From contig JAKSXM010000007.1 of NCBI GenBank assembly GCA_022575985.1, forward strand, positions 69,935,001 to 69,999,000: a stretch of 64,000 nt of DNA, written 5' to 3'. Positions 58,894 to 64,000 of the stretch are shown here, one piece after another. The notes below the pieces were generated by a model. That model was not told the DNA's origin, made no database searches, and was given only the letters and a program-made list of their open reading frames with translations. The position numbers were made by a program, and so were the translations under genes. This DNA is from Anagrus nilaparvatae. Lineage: Eukaryota; Arthropoda; Insecta; Hymenoptera; Mymaridae. The stretch's first letter is position 1; every line of letters begins with the position of its first letter.

Positions 58894-60719
58894 ATGGAGG
58901 AATTAGATGAGAAAAGATCTATTTCCAGAAGACGTTCAACAATTTCTCAATCTTTAAAATCGCAAATGAAGGGTGAAAGAGTTGCAACAGTCAAAAAAGT
59001 ATTAAAATATATTTAATATTTTAATTTTAACAACAAAAAAAATCAAGTTTAAACTTGAGTCGGATTTATAAAAATTAAATTTTCTAGGTAGCTGCTATTT
59101 TACAAAAACCAGAATTAACTAGATCTCAAGAAGAATCTGATATTCTTTCATCATGCAGCGATATTGTAAAAGAAGTTAATTTAAGGTATATTTTAACAAA
59201 AAAGTTACAATATGTTTATTTACTTATTTTTTTAAATTATAAAACATATTTTAATTAGGCAAGTAAAAAGGGATAAAGTGAAAGCTAGATTAGAAGAAGT
59301 CGAAGATCCTCCAGATGTTCTTGAAGAAAAATGTATTAGATTGGCTGCTGCAATTAGTCAAGCAAAATCATTAGCAGTATATACTGGAGCAGGTATAAGT
59401 ACAGCAGCTTCTATTCCTGATTACAGGGGGACTAATGGAGTTTGGACTCGATTGCAACAGGGAAAAGACATTGGGTAACTATAAACTTTTACAATTCTTG
59501 TTTGGAGTTTACTATTATTTATCTATAAAATATTTGTAGAAATCACGATCTTAGTCAAGCGGAGCCAACAATAACTCATATGGCTTTGTATGCTTTGTAC
59601 AAAGCTCAACTATTAAAGCATATAGTTTCACAGAATTGCGATGGACTGCACTTAAGAAGTGGGATCCCTAAAGCTAATTTGTCTGAAGTGCATGGTAATA
59701 TGAATGTTGAAGTATGTAGAACATGTAAACCCTCAAGAGAATATTGGAGACTATTTGACGTTACAGAAAAAACAGCAAGGTATTCACATGGAACAGGAAG
59801 AACTTGTCATGCTTGTAATTCTTGTCTTCAAGATTCAATAGTGCATTTTGGTGAAAGAGGAAATCTTTTGTGGCCAATTAATTGGAATGGAGCATCTAAA
59901 GCTGCTAAACAAGCAGATGTCCTTTTATGTCTAGGTTCTAGTTTAAAAGTTCTAAAAAGGTATCCATGGTTATGGCAGATGGATAAACCTGCATCGAAAA
60001 GAGCACAATTATATATTGTAAATCTTCAGTGGACGCCAAAAGATGAAAATTCGATTCTTAAAATAAATGGTAAATGTGATGAAGTCATGAAAATAGTTAT
60101 GTCGCATTTAGGCTTAGATATTCCTAAATATAACAGAGCAAAAGATCCTATTTTTTATCATGCCATCAGATTACAAAGTAATGAAATGTCAACAACATCA
60201 CAACCATTTCTAGAAGAACCTAATAAGTTAGAAGAGAACATTGATGAAAACTCAACGTGCAAAGATATAAATTCAGAAGAATCTGTAGAAAATGTAAATG
60301 TACCTGTAGAAGAGACTGCTGTAAATACATACCCAATACAGTCAATTTTTACTGCATTACCTTTCTTATCAATGGGTCTACCTTTTCCCCCTGGATACAT
60401 GTTTTCTCCTTTCTCTCATTTACTTTATTATTATCCACTTTTACAAATACCTTCAACATTGTCACAACCAATTCCAAAACCCAAACCAGCATGCATTTCT
60501 TGTATGAAAAATGAAGGATCAATGACTTGTTTATTTTATCAAAGGAATGGAGATGATCCTGTTGTAGACAGTATTCAAAAAGTTGAAGATATTGACGACA
60601 CTAACGTTGAACAAGAAATTGAAAAATTAATACCAGACGAAAATGTTCCAAATGTTGCTGCAAAAAATCCTGGTTGGTTTGGAAAGGGTTATCGTAAAGG
60701 TATCAAGAAGAAGCGGTAA
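58894..60719 (+). CDS. Sirt7: Sirtuin, SIRT7 type (NAD-dependent deacylase)
   Basis: Four exons (58894-58998, 59088-59185, 59259-59474, 59540-60719) join in phase to 532 residues. The basic Ser/Arg-rich N-terminus ([18 protein letters not shown]) is followed by the NAD-binding motif [18 protein letters not shown], the substrate/NAD motif [13 protein letters not shown], the catalytic His in SEVHGNM, a zinc site formed by CRTC and the CHACNSC cluster, and the SIRT7-typical [16 protein letters not shown]. After the core (residue about 330) comes an acidic linker, a Pro/aromatic stretch ([17 protein letters not shown]), a short Cys motif (CISCM) and a basic end ([12 protein letters not shown]), a possible nucleolar signal. 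SIRT7 acts on rDNA chromatin and H3K18. The C-terminal tail is longer than in the 400-residue human protein. Confidence 0.94.
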
Positions 60720-62733
60720 CATTTGGACTATGCAACTTTGTTCCTTTTTTCTTTAACTTACAGTTTTAATATAATAGTATGAAATTTTGAGTAAATTTTG
60801 AATCCTCATGAAGAAACAAAGAGTGTACAAGCATAACTCGTATATAGTGTAGATATTTAAGTAAAAACTGAATATTTATTAATAACTTTTTTTTAGGTTG
60901 TGTATATTTATATTGTTGTGTTTTTATTAGTTTAAAATTAAATTTATAAGATGAATATTAATTAAGTTAGCAAAATAATAATTTTGCTGAAAAATGTGTG
61001 ATTTTTAGCTTTTTTATTTTAAAAATGAAAATAGCTTTTCTTTTTATTCTTTGACTGAGTAAATAAATTAAGTCAATATTTATTAATAGTTTTATGGTAA
61101 GAATGCTGATACTTTTTGATTATAAAAATTTAATTTCATAACTTGAAATCTAAATTTACATTATTCATATTGATTATTTGATTATTTAAATTAAACAATC
61201 ACTTTATATTTTCATATATTTTATGCGTTTCAACGTATTTTAATATTTTTAAAATAAAAATTTTCAAAAAGTCAGTCGTAAAATATTTTAATTAAAAAAA
61301 AAAAAAAAAAAAATGATTTTTTAAAAAATCAATTCAGTATTAATATTACTCAAGAATGAAAATCCTTCAAGTATTTTTAATTCTAAAAAAGCAATGTATT
61401 TATTATATTATAAATTATGTGCAAATCTTGATGAATCGTTTATTTATTTCGATTTTATTATAACATTTATTCGTAATTATAATCAAATAATATTACAGTA
61501 TTGAACTGCATAATATAAATGATAGAAAATGTTAAACAATTGCATGTGAGCAAATTATAGTCCAAAAGTGTGACTTAAGTATATCGCATATTATAATTTT
61601 TGTGAGTGAAATATAGAATGTAGATATACATATAGTTTTTAATTGTATTTTAAAACAGAGATTAAAATTTAAACTTAATGAATGCATACTGATTAAAATT
61701 GATATTTGACTTACTCAATTATCATTGTACATATATACCTATATTAAAAAAAAAGATTTTTTATTAAAAATTCAAATTACAGTGCAGCTTTTTAATTGTG
61801 TATTTTTTAAAATTGATTTATTTGAAAATTTATTATTTGTATTTTATGTTAAAGAAGAAAAAACCTTATTTTTCATTTTCTTTGGCAAGTATTTTAATAT
61901 TAATTGGAGATTGGACTTAGCAAAATTATGTGATTAAATTATTGATTTTAAAATAAACTAATAAAGTATTTTTGAAAATGTAAATTTTTATTTTTATTCC
62001 ATAACAAATAAAGTACCTTTTTTTTAATTTTCGCAATTTTTTTAAATGCAATATTTTATTTTTTTAAAGTGAAAACAGGTTTTACGATTTAAGAAAATGA
62101 TAATCAGGAAAGATAAAATTGCAGAAAAATGTTTAATATTTGAAATTGAGCGTTTTTCTTTTAAACTGTCAAAAATCCATAATATATATAACTATTTTGC
62201 CTTTTTTTTTAAAATCGCCACTTTTAGAAGCCACAAGAAATATGAACAAACAGGAAATGTGTGCGTGTACGGGATTAGTGACATAGTATAAAAAGGCTCC
62301 TTCTATTATGATTAGTAATAAGGGATTTTTTTTTAATATAAGCACTCTTCAGAATACTGCAGAAAAAGGACATTTTTTATACCTTTAGTTACTTTTGCGG
62401 TTGAAAAAATAAAAAAATTGAAAAATTAAATATACAATGACATTTTTTCAATTTTTTTAATTTAGAGATAGTTTTTACCGATTTTCACTCCCTAGGAGGT
62501 TGATAAATTATATATGAAAATCAAAGTGTGATAAAACATTTTCAAATGCAAGTTTAAAAATAAAGAAAATTAACTTGCAAAGTGTTCTTTCAATTTTCCC
62601 TTACCTTGCGGGGGTTGTTTTCGCCCCCTATAATTAGTTCTAATATTCCACTTTTGATATTTGATATATTTTTTTTATTATATTTCAATTTTTAAAATAT
62701 TTTATATCTATTTTATATCAGTACCCAAGCAGC
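60720..62733. other. 3' flank of SIRT7, no further gene
   Basis: This is AT-rich sequence with several AATAAA-type strings and a long A run near 61295-61313. Small frames at 61725-61937 and 62097-62291 have no recognisable content and strongly biased composition. Confidence 0.45.
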
Positions 62734-63067
62734 TAGTCTAGGCGCCAGCCATACTAATCACGCCCAAAAATTAAGAAATTAAATTTCTTTTTCCGAGGAT
62801 TAAATTAGGTGGTAATTATGTTTTTTGACCCGCTGAACACGAATCCGGGGTCCGTTTTGCGAATTTCGTGGTCAATTTTTTATTATTAACAAATTATTGC
62901 AAAATTGGCTGATAATTTGTTGATAACAAAAAATTGACCACGAAATTTGCAAAACGGACCCCGGATTCGTGTTCAGTTGGTCAAAAAACATAAATACCGC
63001 CTAATTTTATCCTCGGAAAAAGAAATTTAATTTTTGGGCGTGATTAGTATTGCTGGCGTCTAGACTA
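62734..63067. mobile_element. Near-perfect palindromic element, 334 bp
   Basis: TAGTCTAGGCGCCAGC at the left pairs with GCTGGCGTCTAGACTA at the right. Further pairs are TACTAATCACGCCCAAAAAT against ATTTTTGGGCGTGATTAGTA, and GAATCCGGGGTCCGTTTTGC against GCAAAACGGACCCCGGATTC. The centre is near 62893-62915. No coding frame and no sure target duplication. The arms contain CGCTGAACACGAAT, also found inside the 9.6-11.3 kb foldback. Confidence 0.8.
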
Positions 63068-64000
63068 AGCCCCATAACAGGACTTTATTGGGAAACTTAA
63101 TGTATCAACTGATCAAAAAATAAATAAATATATTATCAAATAACCCCAATATTTTGTTATATAATTACTCTTGAAAAATGGCATTTTTTGATCATTGCTT
63201 ACAAAAGTTAGCCAAAAAACCCCAAAAGGGATAGCTAGCTAAAGCTTTTGTTAAGTTTTTCTATCTTCTGGTCATTTATAAGGCTCAAAGACCTTTTTTA
63301 AACCACAAATTGTCAATTTTAGACCCCTCGCATCTCATTATGATTGGAGTATAATATTAATTTAGTAAACAAGTGGATTAAGGGTATTAGAAAGAGATAG
63401 AGGAAAAAAAAAATTTTTTCAGTTGAGTTCTCTTCAGCAAAAAATTAGCGAGGTTGCAAAAAGGAGTTGGATTTTTAATGTTTTTTTTCGGTCACTCTCT
63501 GACTGCAAAAGTTTTACAGAATAATCACAGATTAAATATGAATGCAGGGTAAAAAAGTCATTCATCTACGTACGATCAGCAATGTAATGGCACTCCGGGA
63601 GAGCTGGAATTTTTTTTTTCTTCATTTTCTAGAATCCGCAGAACCTGCTTGGTTAAAACGGTTAAAACTTTCGCATTTTTTTGTTTTGTTTCGTAGATAA
63701 TCTTAGTAAATCTGGTACCTGCTTTATACTTAGTATCGCTTTATGCCTATATATAGTATTAACCTTGGTATGGCTGATCTAGCAAATGAAATTGCGACAA
63801 TTTTTTTTGCTAACTCTTTGCGAGGGTTATAAAGCTTTAAATATTGGAAAAGAAACAACGAAAGTCTAAAGTGCTAATTTGCGTATACTGAAAAAAAAAT
63901 CTAGTTGTTATGGCTAGTGATTTTTTTTCTTGCTCAAACGATTGTATATGACTTCTTTTTAGTGTATTTGGTTAATTATGAAATTTTATTTATATTTATG
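63068..64000. other. Unassigned stretch at right edge, probable repeat debris
   Basis: It is less AT-rich than typical spacer here (for example CATTCATCTACGTACGATCA near 63561 and CACTCCGGGAGAGCTGG near 63591), but it has no intact frame. It could be part of a transposon or of a gene flank beyond the window. Confidence 0.35.

Noticed and set aside
61725..62291. Two small plus-strand ORFs in the SIRT7 3' flank
   Set aside because: Phe/Lys/Ile-biased translations of AT-rich DNA, with no motif, signal peptide or splice context.

Overview
The window is eukaryotic nuclear DNA, very AT-rich by eye, with short GT-AG introns and insect-type genes. Three things point to an insect and probably a parasitoid wasp (Hymenoptera, perhaps a braconid): the AT bias, gene structures typical of insects, and a single-exon ankyrin/PRANC gene of a kind known from poxviruses, Wolbachia and parasitoid wasps. 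The species is an inference. No tRNA, rRNA or CRISPR array was seen.

Layout. 1-507: N-terminal part of a Helitron-type protein running off the left edge. 508-16900: no host gene, but dense repeats: a tandem array with a period of about 281 bp, two adjacent giant palindromes, a decayed two-exon fragment, two MITEs with target duplications, a nested tandem array of about 467/155 bp, a 1.6 kb foldback element, and a palindrome whose arms are degenerate 15-bp repeats. 16908-29290: the ankyrin/PRANC gene (-), a CKS cyclin-dependent-kinase subunit (+), TAF12 (-), a possible signal-peptide exon (+), and an 11-exon conserved-looking gene of unknown function (+). 29291-46366: a UNC93-like membrane protein (-) whose first intron is 6.8 kb and full of foldback elements, followed by a 4.26 kb DNA transposon with perfect 26-bp ends, a TTA target duplication and a three-exon DDE-like transposase with a C-terminal C2H2 finger. 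46367-60719: an ARHGAP17/44 (RICH, RhoGAP92B-type) BAR-RhoGAP gene (+), a tight same-strand cluster METTL23-SLIRP-ACBD6 (-), and a SIRT7-type sirtuin (+). 60720-64000: 3' flank and another near-perfect palindrome.

The host genes are mostly unrelated housekeeping functions: cell cycle (CKS), transcription (TAF12), Rho signalling and membrane curvature (ARHGAP), acyl-CoA binding (ACBD6), mitochondrial RNA (SLIRP), protein methylation (METTL23) and chromatin/rDNA (SIRT7). The remarkable part of the window is its mobile DNA. At least ten long inverted repeats or foldback elements with different ends lie in 64 kb, several inside introns, and there is one apparently near-complete autonomous transposon. 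All exon joins given here were worked out by hand from frame and splice consensus and are not backed by transcripts.
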